This document shows positions 1 to 6,466 of a stretch of DNA of 13,792 nucleotides, piece after piece. Source of the DNA: Pseudomonas sp. (GTDB taxonomy: Bacteria > Pseudomonadota > Gammaproteobacteria > Pseudomonadales > Pseudomonadaceae); assembly GCA_029239415.1 (NCBI GenBank), contig JAQZAY010000078.1, forward strand, positions 1 through 13,792, written 5' to 3'. The position numbers and the translations under genes are program-made. The notes under the pieces are model-generated. The model saw only the letters and a list, made by a program, of their open reading frames with translations. It was not told where the DNA came from and searched no databases. Positions within the stretch are counted from its first letter, which is position 1; every line of letters begins with the position of its first letter.

Positions 1-1
1 G

Positions 2-553
<552 letters not shown>

Positions 554-567
554 GTCAGCGGTTTTGA

Positions 568-604
568 GCTTCAAGCCTCAAGCCTCAAGCTTGAAGCTTG
601 AAGC
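568..604. terminator. Hairpin between convergent hisF and cbcV
   Basis: Arms 568-583 and 589-604 pair over 16 positions with one mismatch around a 5-nt loop. The sequence is built from GCTTCAAG/CTTGAAGC repeats. It fills the 54-bp gap between two converging stop codons, so it probably serves as a bidirectional terminator. There is no clean T-tract on either side (only TTTT at 562-565 on the + strand), so termination strength is uncertain. Confidence 0.5.
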
Positions 605-607
605 TGC

Positions 608-1786
608 TTACCCGTGGTTCTTGCCCAGCAACGCATGATACAACTCGCTGTCCCCGAGGATCCCCACCACCGAATTGCCTTCCTGCAACACCAGCTTGTT
701 GCCCGTCTGGTACCTGATCTGCAGCGCATCGCGCATGCCGATGTCGACGTTCACCAAGGTTGGCTTGCGGCCCAGGGTCTCCACCGCCTGCCCTGGCGTC
801 CAGTTCTGCAGGTCCAGGCCGTTGATGCCCTGGCGCGCCCCCTTGATGGTATTGCCTTCGGCCAGGTCGATCCACGAGTCACCGCTCGGGTCCAGGCACA
901 CTGACCCATTGATCCGCTTGCACCGGTCCAGGGTGCGCATCAGGCTGCGCCCGCACAACACGTTGAGCGGGTTGGTGTGGGCGACAAAGGTGCGCACGTA
1001 CTCGTCGGCCGGGTTGAGCACGATGTCCTCGGGCTTGCTGTACTGGATGATCCGCCCGTCCTTCATGATCGCGATGCGGCTGCCCAGCTTCAGGGCCTCG
1101 TCGAGGTCGTGGCTGACGAACACGATGGTCTTGTTCAGCTTGCGCTGCAGCTCCAGCAACTCGTCCTGCAGGCCCTGGCGGATCAGCGGGTCGAGGGCCG
1201 AGAAGGGCTCGTCCATCAGCAGGATATCGGCGTCCATCGCCAGTGCCCGGGCAAGGCCCACGCGCTGCTGCATGCCGCCGGAGAGTTCGTCGGGCTTCTT
1301 GTTGCGCCACTGGGTCAGGCCCACCAGCTCGAGCTTGGCGTCCACCAGCTTGCGCCGTTCCTTTTCCGGGCGCCCCTGCATCTCGAGGCCGAAGCTGATG
1401 TTCTCGCGTACCGTCAGCCAGGGCATCAGGGCGAACTTCTGGAACACCATGGCGATGCGCTGGGTGCGCATCATCTTCAGCTCGGCCGGGGTGCAATGGG
1501 CGATGTCGATGTACGCACCTTCATGCTCGACGTGCAGTTTGCCCCGACTGACCGTATTGAGGCCATTGATGCAGCGAAGCAGGCTCGACTTGCCCGAGCC
1601 CGACAGGCCCATCAGCACGCAGATCTCGCCCTTGTCGATGTCCAGGTTGGCCTTTTCGACACCCACCACCAGCCCGGTCTTCTTCAGGATCTGCTCGCGG
1701 GTCATGCCCTGGTCGAGCAGGCTCAAGGCCTCGCGTGGGCGATTGGAAAAGATCACGTCTACGTCTTCGAAGCGGATGATGCTCAT
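608..1786 (-). CDS. cbcV: Choline/betaine/carnitine ABC transporter, ATP-binding subunit CbcV
   Basis: A 392-residue cytoplasmic ATPase of the ProV/OpuAA/ChoV class that powers uptake of quaternary ammonium compounds. Visible motifs are Walker A GLSGSGKS (60-67), Q-loop Q116 in VFQKFALMPW, signature LSGGMQQR (168-175), Walker B ILLMDEP (188-194) and the switch His in SHDLDEA (H226). Residues from about 265 onward form the extra C-terminal region in which ProV-type proteins carry CBS-like regulatory domains. Its ATG overlaps the cbcW stop as ATGA (1783-1786), indicating translational coupling, with AGAGGTG upstream. Assignment to Cbc rather than another betaine importer rests on context: the partner CbcW and CbcX genes and the nearby gbdR. 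In Pseudomonas this ATPase/permease core is known to serve several binding proteins (CbcX, CaiX, BetX). Confidence 0.93.
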   Translation of the reverse strand: MSIIRFEDVDVIFSNRPREALSLLDQGMTREQILKKTGLVVGVEKANLDIDKGEICVLMGLSGSGKSSLLRCINGLNTVSRGKLHVEHEGAYIDIAHCTPAELKMMRTQRIAMVFQKFALMPWLTVRENISFGLEMQGRPEKERRKLVDAKLELVGLTQWRNKKPDELSGGMQQRVGLARALAMDADILLMDEPFSALDPLIRQGLQDELLELQRKLNKTIVFVSHDLDEALKLGSRIAIMKDGRIIQYSKPEDIVLNPADEYVRTFVAHTNPLNVLCGRSLMRTLDRCKRINGSVCLDPSGDSWIDLAEGNTIKGARQGINGLDLQNWTPGQAVETLGRKPTLVNVDIGMRDALQIRYQTGNKLVLQEGNSVVGILGDSELYHALLGKNHG

Positions 1787-2628
1787 GCTTCACCTCTTAC
1801 CTGAACATCGGGTTGCTTGCAGATACGGTCGAGCATGATCGCCAGCAGGACGATCGCCAGCCCAGCCTCGAAGCCAAGGGCGATATCAGCGGTGTTCAGT
1901 GCGTTGACCACCGGCTTGCCGAGGCCATCGGCGCCCACCAGGGCAGCGATCACCACCATCGACAGCGACAGCATGATGCATTGGGTCACGCCGGCGGCGA
2001 TGCTCGGCATGGCGTGCGGCAGTTCTATCCGCGACAGCAGTTGGCGGCGCGAGCAGCCGAAGGCCTTGCCGGCATCCATCAATTCCTGCGGCACGTCGCA
2101 GATGCCCAGGTAGGTCAGGCGGATCGGCGCTGCGATGGCGAACACCACGGTGGAGATCAGCCCTGGCACCACACCCAGGCCGAACAGGGTCAGGGTAGGG
2201 ATCAGGTAGACGAAGGTGGGCACGGTCTGCATCAGGTCCAGCACCGGGCGCATGGCGGTGTAGAACATCGGCTTGTGCGCGGCGAGGATGCCCAGCGGCA
2301 CGCCGATGGCCACGCAGACGAAGGTTGCGAACATCACCTGGGCAAGGGTCTCCATGGTTTCCTGCCAGTAGCCCAGGTTGTAGATCAACAGCAAGGAGAG
2401 CGCGCAGAACGCGGTCAATGCCCATTTGCGCTGGATCAGGTGGGCGAGGGCCGCGATCAGGGCGATCAGGACGAAGGGGTTGAACCAGGTCAGCGCCCCG
2501 GTGACTGCATGAATCATGAATTCCAGGGCCTGGGCGATGGCGTCGAAGTACTCGGCACCATTCTGCGTGAGCCAGTCGACGAAGGCCGCGATGTACTGGC
2601 CCAGTGGTATTTTTTGATCGATAAGCAT
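1783..2628 (-). CDS. cbcW: Choline/betaine/carnitine ABC transporter, permease CbcW
   Basis: A 281-residue inner-membrane permease of the ProW/OpuAB/ChoW type. It has a short cytoplasmic N-terminus and about six or seven hydrophobic segments, at roughly 35-65, 70-85, 95-117, 133-170 (two segments), 205-232 and 252-268. The EAA-type ATPase contact loop is at about 184-208 (MDAGKAFGCSRRQLLSRIELP). Only one permease gene is present, so a homodimer is expected, as in other ProW systems. It lies 75 bp downstream of cbcX and overlaps cbcV by 4 bp, so the three genes read as one transcript. AGGTGG lies about 13 nt before the ATG, a rather long spacing. The family assignment is firm. The substrate range is inferred from the characterised Pseudomonas Cbc system, in which this core accepts choline, betaine or carnitine from different binding proteins. 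Confidence 0.92.
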   Translation of the reverse strand: MLIDQKIPLGQYIAAFVDWLTQNGAEYFDAIAQALEFMIHAVTGALTWFNPFVLIALIAALAHLIQRKWALTAFCALSLLLIYNLGYWQETMETLAQVMFATFVCVAIGVPLGILAAHKPMFYTAMRPVLDLMQTVPTFVYLIPTLTLFGLGVVPGLISTVVFAIAAPIRLTYLGICDVPQELMDAGKAFGCSRRQLLSRIELPHAMPSIAAGVTQCIMLSLSMVVIAALVGADGLGKPVVNALNTADIALGFEAGLAIVLLAIMLDRICKQPDVQVRGEA

Positions 2629-2703
2629 GATAGCGAGCTTCCACCTGCAAAGATTGAAGTCAGCCCAGGGCGGACACGGTCCCGTCCCGGCGCGTGCTTG
2701 CGG

Positions 2704-3651
2704 CTACTGCGTCAACTTGGCCTTGGCCGCCTCCAGCCCGGGCTTGCCGTCCACCGTCGTTACCCCGGCAAGCCAGGTGTCCAGTACCTGCGGGTTCTTC
2801 TTGAGCCATGCCTGGGCGGCAGCCTCGGGTTTCATCTTGTCGTCCAGCACGTTGCCCATCAGGGTGCTTTCCATGTCCAGCGTGAAGGACAGGTTCTTCA
2901 GCAACTGGCCGACGTTGCTGCATTCCTGGACATAGCCCTTGCGGGTATTGGTCAGGACGGTCGCCTTGCCGAACTCCGGGCCGAAGAAGTCATCGCCGCC
3001 GGCCAGGTACTGCAGCTTGAAGCGCTTGTTCATCGGGTGGGGTTCCCAGCCAAGGAACACCACGTCGGTACCGCGCCGCGCGGCGCGATCGACCTGCGAC
3101 AGCATCCCTGCCTCGCTGGACTCGACCATCTTGAAGCCGGCGTCCTTCAGGCCAAAGGCGTTCTTGTCGATCATGCTCTGGATGGTGCGGTTGCCGTCGT
3201 TGCCAGGCTCGATGCCGTAGATCTTGCCATCGAGCTCCTTCTTGAACCTGGTAATGTCGGCGAAGTTCTTCAGGCCCTTGTCATACAGGGCCTGGGGCAC
3301 GGCGAGGGTGTACTTGGCGTTCTCGAGATTGGTGCGCACGGTCTCGACGGTGCCGGCCTCGCGATAGGCCTTGATGTCGTTCTCCATGGTCGGCATCCAG
3401 TTGCCGAGGAACACGTCCATGTTCTTGCCGTCTGCCAGCGACTTGTAGGTCACCGGCACCGAGATCATGGTAGTACGGGTCTTGTAGCCCAGGGCTTCGA
3501 GGACGACGCTGGTCACGGCGGTGGTCACGGTGATATCGGTCCAGCCGACGTCCGAGAAATTGACCGTGTGGCACTGCTCGGGTTCTGCCGCCTGGGCCAG
3601 TAGCGACGCACTCAGGAGCGCGGCCAGCAACAGCGAGGGTGAACCTTTCAT
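2704..3651 (-). CDS. cbcX: Choline-family substrate-binding protein CbcX
   Basis: A 315-residue periplasmic binding protein of the ChoX/OpuAC family. The start at 3651 is chosen because AAGGAG lies 8 nt upstream and it opens a signal peptide (MKGSPSLLLAALLSASLLAQAA, cleavage near residue 22). An in-frame upstream ATG at 3774 would bury the signal. The quaternary-ammonium aromatic box known from S. meliloti ChoX appears conserved: W37 in GWTD, W85 in LGNWMPTM, Y114 in AKYTLAVP and W202 in LGWEPHPMN. GIEPGNDGN (147-155) and ESSEAGM (178-184) are typical of the family. Cys27 and Cys244 could form a disulfide. It is the first gene of cbcXWV, and its control region holds 21-bp repeats that may bind GbdR. 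In Pseudomonas CbcX is reported as the choline-preferring binding protein; that preference is taken from homologues. Confidence 0.9.
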   Translation of the reverse strand: MKGSPSLLLAALLSASLLAQAAEPEQCHTVNFSDVGWTDITVTTAVTSVVLEALGYKTRTTMISVPVTYKSLADGKNMDVFLGNWMPTMENDIKAYREAGTVETVRTNLENAKYTLAVPQALYDKGLKNFADITRFKKELDGKIYGIEPGNDGNRTIQSMIDKNAFGLKDAGFKMVESSEAGMLSQVDRAARRGTDVVFLGWEPHPMNKRFKLQYLAGGDDFFGPEFGKATVLTNTRKGYVQECSNVGQLLKNLSFTLDMESTLMGNVLDDKMKPEAAAQAWLKKNPQVLDTWLAGVTTVDGKPGLEAAKAKLTQ

Positions 3652-3722
3652 GGATGGACTCCTTGGATTTTTTTTCGGATGTCCCGGGGGCCGCCGTGCT
3701 TTGTCAGGTGCACCGGTCGGCG

Positions 3723-3744
3723 GATCCTGCCGGGCGGCAGGATC
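3723..3744. promoter_or_regulatory. Perfect hairpin in the cbcX 5' leader region
   Basis: GATCCTGCC (3723-3731) and GGCAGGATC (3736-3744) are perfect 9-bp arms around GGGC. It lies 72-93 nt upstream of the cbcX start, between the phased repeats and the gene, so it may be inside the 5' leader. No T-run follows on either strand, so a simple terminator is unlikely. An mRNA structure or protein-binding dyad is possible. Confidence 0.45.
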
Positions 3745-3792
3745 GGGGCCGTGCAATCGAGTCGCTTCGATCATCTACCAGCGCCGGGCAAA

Positions 3793-3859
3793 CGCATACA
3801 GGGTGGGTCGTATCCAGTACAGGACGAGTCGCATCCAGCGTAGACGAGGTCGCATACAG
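3793..3859 (-). promoter_or_regulatory. Four phased CTGKATRCG repeats upstream of cbcX, candidate GbdR sites
   Basis: Read towards cbcX (- strand), CTGTATGCG begins at 3859, CTGGATGCG at 3838, CTGGATACG at 3817 and CTGTATGCG at 3801. Spacings are 21, 21 and 16 bp. The first three continue as CGAC plus a pyrimidine-rich stretch. Direct repeats about two helical turns apart are the typical layout of AraC-family half-sites, and cbcX is a known GbdR-controlled transporter gene in Pseudomonas. The last copy contains TGTATG (3800-3795), which sits 17 bp before a weak -10-like TAGATG (3777-3772); activator half-sites overlapping a poor -35 would fit an activator-dependent promoter. Which protein binds is inferred. 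Confidence 0.5.
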
Positions 3860-4092
3860 GTTTTTTCCTGCCCCGGGTGCGGCGCGTGCCGAGCACTGGC
3901 CGCCGGGGTGATCGAGCGTCGGACGCTGCGCTGTTTTGGCCCCTCGAGGACAAGCGTGCTTGCTTGTGGCGCGTCGCTGCCCCGGATGTCCTGTGCGCGA
4001 CACTGCTGCTGTCGGTGACACTAAAGGATGTCGTTTCTGGGACATCTCCCACAAGTGATACTGATTTGCTCAGCATGGGTGCGCAGATGCCT

Positions 4093-4108
4093 TGGCACGC
4101 TTGTTTCA
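4093..4108 (+). promoter_or_regulatory. Weak sigma54-like promoter element upstream of gbdR
   Basis: TGGCAC-N5-TTTCA resembles the sigma54 -24/-12 consensus TGGCAC-N5-TTGCA, but the -12 GC is replaced by TC, which weakens the call. A start about 12 nt downstream would leave a leader of nearly 190 nt before gbdR. RpoN, NtrC and CbrB have been linked to control of choline catabolism in P. aeruginosa, which makes such a promoter reasonable. Confidence 0.3.
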
Positions 4109-4307
4109 CATTGCATCTAAACTAAGAGGAATTGTCCTACAAAACGGGCCTGTGGGGGTCGTTTCTGGGTTTAGTTGGACAGGCATTCAATTTCAGGCAT
4201 GGCGTTTGCTCTGAAATCGGCAAGGCCCTGCACAAGAAACGGGGCCGTGACAACAACAACGGTGCCCGCCTGAGGCACACCCCTGCATTTGTGTGAGGAG
4301 AACCGCG

Positions 4308-5414
4308 ATGACGTCGTACACCTCCGGGCCCCAGTCCCAGAACCGCACAGCCCCCCAGTCCATCGGTTTTCTCCTGCTGGACAACTTCACCCTGATCTCG
4401 CTTGCATCGGCCGTCGAGCCACTGCGCATGGCCAACCAGCTGTCGGGCCGCGAGCTGTACCGCTGGCATACCCTGACCGTCGATGGCGGCCAGGTCTGGG
4501 CCAGCGATGGCCTGCAGATCACGCCGGATGCCGCCATGCACAGCTCGCCGCCGATCGACACGGTCATCGTCTGCGGTGGCGTGGGCATCCAGCGCACCGT
4601 CACCCGCGAGCACGTTACCTGGCTGCAGAGCCAGGCACGCCAGTCGCGCCGCCTGGGCGCGGTCTGCACCGGCAGCTGGGCACTGGCCTGCGCCGGCCTG
4701 CTCGATGGCTTCGATTGCAGCGTGCACTGGGAGTGCCTGGCGTCGATGCAGGAGGCCTTCCCGCGGGTGAGCATGAGCACTCGTCTGTTCACCCTCGACC
4801 GCAACCGCTTCACCAGCTCTGGCGGCACCGCGCCCCTGGACATGATGCTGCACCTGATCAGCCGTGATCATGGCCGCGAGCTGTCGGCGGCGATCTCCGA
4901 GATGTTTGTCTACGAGCGTATCCGCAACGAGCAGGACCACCAGCGCGTGCCGCTCAAGCACATGCTCGGCACCAACCAGCCCAAGCTGCAGGAAATCGTC
5001 GCGCTGATGGAGGCCAACCTCGAGGAGCCGATCGACCTGGACGAACTGGCGGTCTATGTCGCGGTGTCGCGGCGCCAGCTCGAGCGCCTGTTCCAGAAGT
5101 ACCTGCACTGCTCGCCGTCACGCTACTACCTCAAGCTGCGCCTGATCCGCGCCCGGCAGCTGCTCAAGCAGACGCCGATGTCGATCATCGAGGTGGCATC
5201 GGTCTGTGGCTTCGTTTCCACGCCGCACTTCTCCAAGTGCTACCGCGAGTACTTCGGCATTCCACCGCGTGACGAACGTGTCGGTTCCAATACCGCGCAG
5301 CAGGTGGCGATGATGCCGATCCCGCAGGCCATGGTGCTCTCGCCGCACAGCGGGCCACTGGCGTCGCTGAGCCAGGCGCGCAATGAGTCGACCTTTGCCA
5401 GCGTGAGGCTCTGA
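4308..5414 (+). CDS. gbdR: GlxA-type AraC-family activator of betaine/dimethylglycine catabolism, GbdR
   Basis: A 368-residue cytoplasmic regulator with an N-terminal DJ-1/PfpI-like domain (about 18-195) and a C-terminal AraC/XylS double helix-turn-helix (about 233-325). HTH1 is around LDELAVYVAVSRRQLERLFQ (244-263) and HTH2 around IIEVASVCGFVSTPHFSKCY (293-312). The DJ-1 nucleophile-elbow position holds Cys120 in AVCTGSWALACAG. ATG 4308 is chosen because GAGGAG lies 7 nt upstream; an in-frame GTG at 4293 overlaps that site. Length matches GbdR of P. aeruginosa (about 367). There GbdR responds to glycine betaine and dimethylglycine and activates the demethylation, dgc and cbc genes. Divergence from cbcXWV and closeness to cdh and dgcA support this identity. 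A ligand-binding rather than enzymatic role for the DJ-1-like domain is inferred. Confidence 0.92.
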   Translation: MTSYTSGPQSQNRTAPQSIGFLLLDNFTLISLASAVEPLRMANQLSGRELYRWHTLTVDGGQVWASDGLQITPDAAMHSSPPIDTVIVCGGVGIQRTVTREHVTWLQSQARQSRRLGAVCTGSWALACAGLLDGFDCSVHWECLASMQEAFPRVSMSTRLFTLDRNRFTSSGGTAPLDMMLHLISRDHGRELSAAISEMFVYERIRNEQDHQRVPLKHMLGTNQPKLQEIVALMEANLEEPIDLDELAVYVAVSRRQLERLFQKYLHCSPSRYYLKLRLIRARQLLKQTPMSIIEVASVCGFVSTPHFSKCYREYFGIPPRDERVGSNTAQQVAMMPIPQAMVLSPHSGPLASLSQARNESTFASVRL

Positions 5415-5455
5415 CCGCGCCGTGACTCTTTTCACGGACAAGTCGGAGCGCCGAA

Positions 5456-5480
5456 CGAGGGCGAAGCCCTCGCAGGTTTT
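5456..5480 (+). terminator. Intrinsic terminator after gbdR
   Basis: CGAGGGC (5456-5462), a GAA loop and GCCCTCG (5466-5472) form a perfect 7-bp GC-rich stem, followed by CAGG and TTTT (5477-5480), on the + strand. It lies 42 bp after the gbdR stop and reaches the stop codon of the convergent small gene. A weaker CCGTGA/TCACGG stem lies at 5420-5437. Confidence 0.65.
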
Positions 5481-5737
5481 CAGGCGCGCTTGATGTACTG
5501 CACCAACGCAGGCAACAACTGCTTGTCGATGGCTTCGCGCACCGCCGGCAAGATAGTCGCGCTGCCGGTGTACATCTGCTCGACCATGCCGCGCAGGGCC
5601 TTGGCGCGCGACTCGTCCAAACCGCGCACGGCGCATTCGCAGGCCTGCTCGGCGCTGGCGCCGGCGGGCATCTCGAAGCCCAGGGCGCGCAGGTGGCCCA
5701 CGAGGTCTTCCTGATCAATCAAGTCCGCATGCATCAT
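5480..5737 (-). CDS. Small conserved-looking protein of unknown function (85 aa)
   Basis: I do not recognise this 85-residue protein. The start at 5737 (MMHADLIDQE) has AAGGA about 8 nt upstream; a second ATG follows at once. It is probably cytoplasmic and helical, with no signal peptide or hydrophobic segment. It has an acidic N-terminus, one Cys pair-like CEC (33-35) and the C-terminal helix LPAVREAIDKQLLPALVQYIKRA. The frame continues upstream to 5896, but that part has no ribosome site and poor coding character. It lies 223 bp downstream of cdhB on the same strand and converges with gbdR. A stand-alone promoter or read-through from the cdh operon are both possible. In P. aeruginosa a hydrolase gene (hocS) follows cdhB; this protein is far too short to be that enzyme. 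Confidence 0.6.
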   Translation of the reverse strand: MMHADLIDQEDLVGHLRALGFEMPAGASAEQACECAVRGLDESRAKALRGMVEQMYTGSATILPAVREAIDKQLLPALVQYIKRA

Positions 5738-5960
5738 CGTTGTAGTCCTTGTTGGCTGCCATGGTCGTTCAGCCGATTCTGTGACCAACCCCAAGGCCCC
5801 GCAAGAACAGAATGGGCCCATGACTGCTTTGGCTAAGAGCACGTCGTTTTCAACTAAATCCTCAGCGCGGTAAGCCTGCACACTGAAGTCATTCACAGCT
5901 TCCAGGGTTTGGTCACCCTTCTCTCGCCAGTGGATGTTGCTCGCTCTTGGCCCCGGTAGC
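5738..5960. other. Spacer between cdhB and the small gene
   Basis: No gene is supported in these 223 bp. On the + strand, CCCCGG (5951-5956) and CCGGGG (5971-5976), with a partly paired AGC/GCT inside, are followed by TTATTTTTT (5977-5985). This has the form of an intrinsic terminator directed against + strand transcripts and overlaps the last codons of cdhB. No comparable T-tract follows on the cdhB strand. Confidence 0.4.
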
Positions 5961-6455
5961 TCACGGCTTTCCGGGGTTATTTTTTGCTGGCGGCAAGGTC
6001 ATCGCCCGTCCCGCGTATGCAGCAGGGGGCAGGTCGCGCTGTCCATCCACCAGAACCTCCAGGCACGCCAGGCTCGTTGCGCTGAAGGGTTCGGACTTCG
6101 GGCCTGCCAGGTGCACATGCAGCAACATCTGCTCACTGGCCGCCAGGGCTTCTTCGAACCCTTCACGATGCAGGCTGTGGTACAGGTGCAGCCGCTTGCG
6201 ATCAAAGCCGATGATCTGCGTTTGCACCCACACCTGGGTGTCGAGCTTTACCTCATGCAAGTAGTTGATGTGCGCCTCCAGGGTAAACAACGAGGTGCCA
6301 CTTTGCCCCCGGCTGTCCGCATCCAGGCCGATGCGTTCCATCAACGCATCGGTGGCATAGCTGAAAATCAGCAGGTAATAGGCATCGCGCAGGTGGCCGT
6401 TGTAGTCGACCCACTCTTTCTGGATCGGGGTACGGTAGGTGGTCAGTGCGGGCAT
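5961..6455 (-). CDS. cdhB: Betainyl-CoA thioesterase of carnitine degradation (hotdog fold)
   Basis: A 164-residue 4-hydroxybenzoyl-CoA-thioesterase-like hotdog protein. The motif WVDYNGHLRD (15-24) holds the catalytic Asp position (D17) and the following YNGH typical of the family, and SLFTLEAHINYLHEVKLDT (55-73) is the standard second core segment. Residues after about 145 form a loose Pro/Lys tail. In carnitine-degrading bacteria this gene follows cdhA and cdhC. The product hydrolyses betainyl-CoA, made by CdhC, to glycine betaine and CoA. The start at 6455 has GGGAGAAAGGG directly upstream, and the gap to the cdhA stop is 11 bp, so it is co-transcribed. Fold and position make the role likely; the substrate is inferred from the pathway, not from visible residues. 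It is the last clear cdh gene here. Confidence 0.87.
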   Translation of the reverse strand: MPALTTYRTPIQKEWVDYNGHLRDAYYLLIFSYATDALMERIGLDADSRGQSGTSLFTLEAHINYLHEVKLDTQVWVQTQIIGFDRKRLHLYHSLHREGFEEALAASEQMLLHVHLAGPKSEPFSATSLACLEVLVDGQRDLPPAAYAGRAMTLPPAKNNPGKP

Positions 6456-6466
6456 CCCTTTCTCCC

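Larger units (their letters stand above)
3652..4307. promoter_or_regulatory. Divergent control region between cbcX and gbdR (656 bp, non-coding)
   Basis: No convincing gene is present. Short open frames on both strands lack family resemblance and good ribosome sites. It contains an A8 tract (- strand) just before the cbcX ribosome site, a perfect hairpin at 3723-3744, four CGYATMCAG repeats at 3793-3859, GGATGTC words at 3677, 3984 and 4026, a GATGTC-N8-GACATC dyad at 4027-4046 and a weak sigma54-like element at 4093-4108. From memory, P. aeruginosa and P. putida carry a serine dehydratase gene between cbcX and gbdR; none is seen here. The region is expected to carry separate promoters for cbcXWV and gbdR. 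Confidence 0.7.

Noticed and set aside
675..1838. Long open frame on the + strand opposite cbcV
   Set aside because: It is antisense to a gene with all ABC ATPase motifs, its composition (Ser/Arg rich) is that expected of a high-GC shadow frame, and it has no recognisable domain.
1813..3603. 596-residue open frame on the + strand opposite cbcW and cbcX
   Set aside because: Rich in Gly, His, Gln and Asp repeats as in antisense frames of GC-rich genes; the opposite strand codes for clear permease and binding-protein sequences.
3652..3774. N-terminal extension of CbcX to an ATG at 3774
   Set aside because: It would add 41 Pro/Arg-rich residues before the signal peptide, while AAGGAG lies correctly before the ATG at 3651.
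3793..3859. Short CRISPR-like array
   Set aside because: Repeats are only 9 bp with 7-12 bp between them, no cas genes are near, and the position and pitch fit a promoter operator.
3704..4109. Short overlapping open frames in the cbcX-gbdR gap
   Set aside because: No good ribosome sites, no family resemblance and they run through repeats and dyads.
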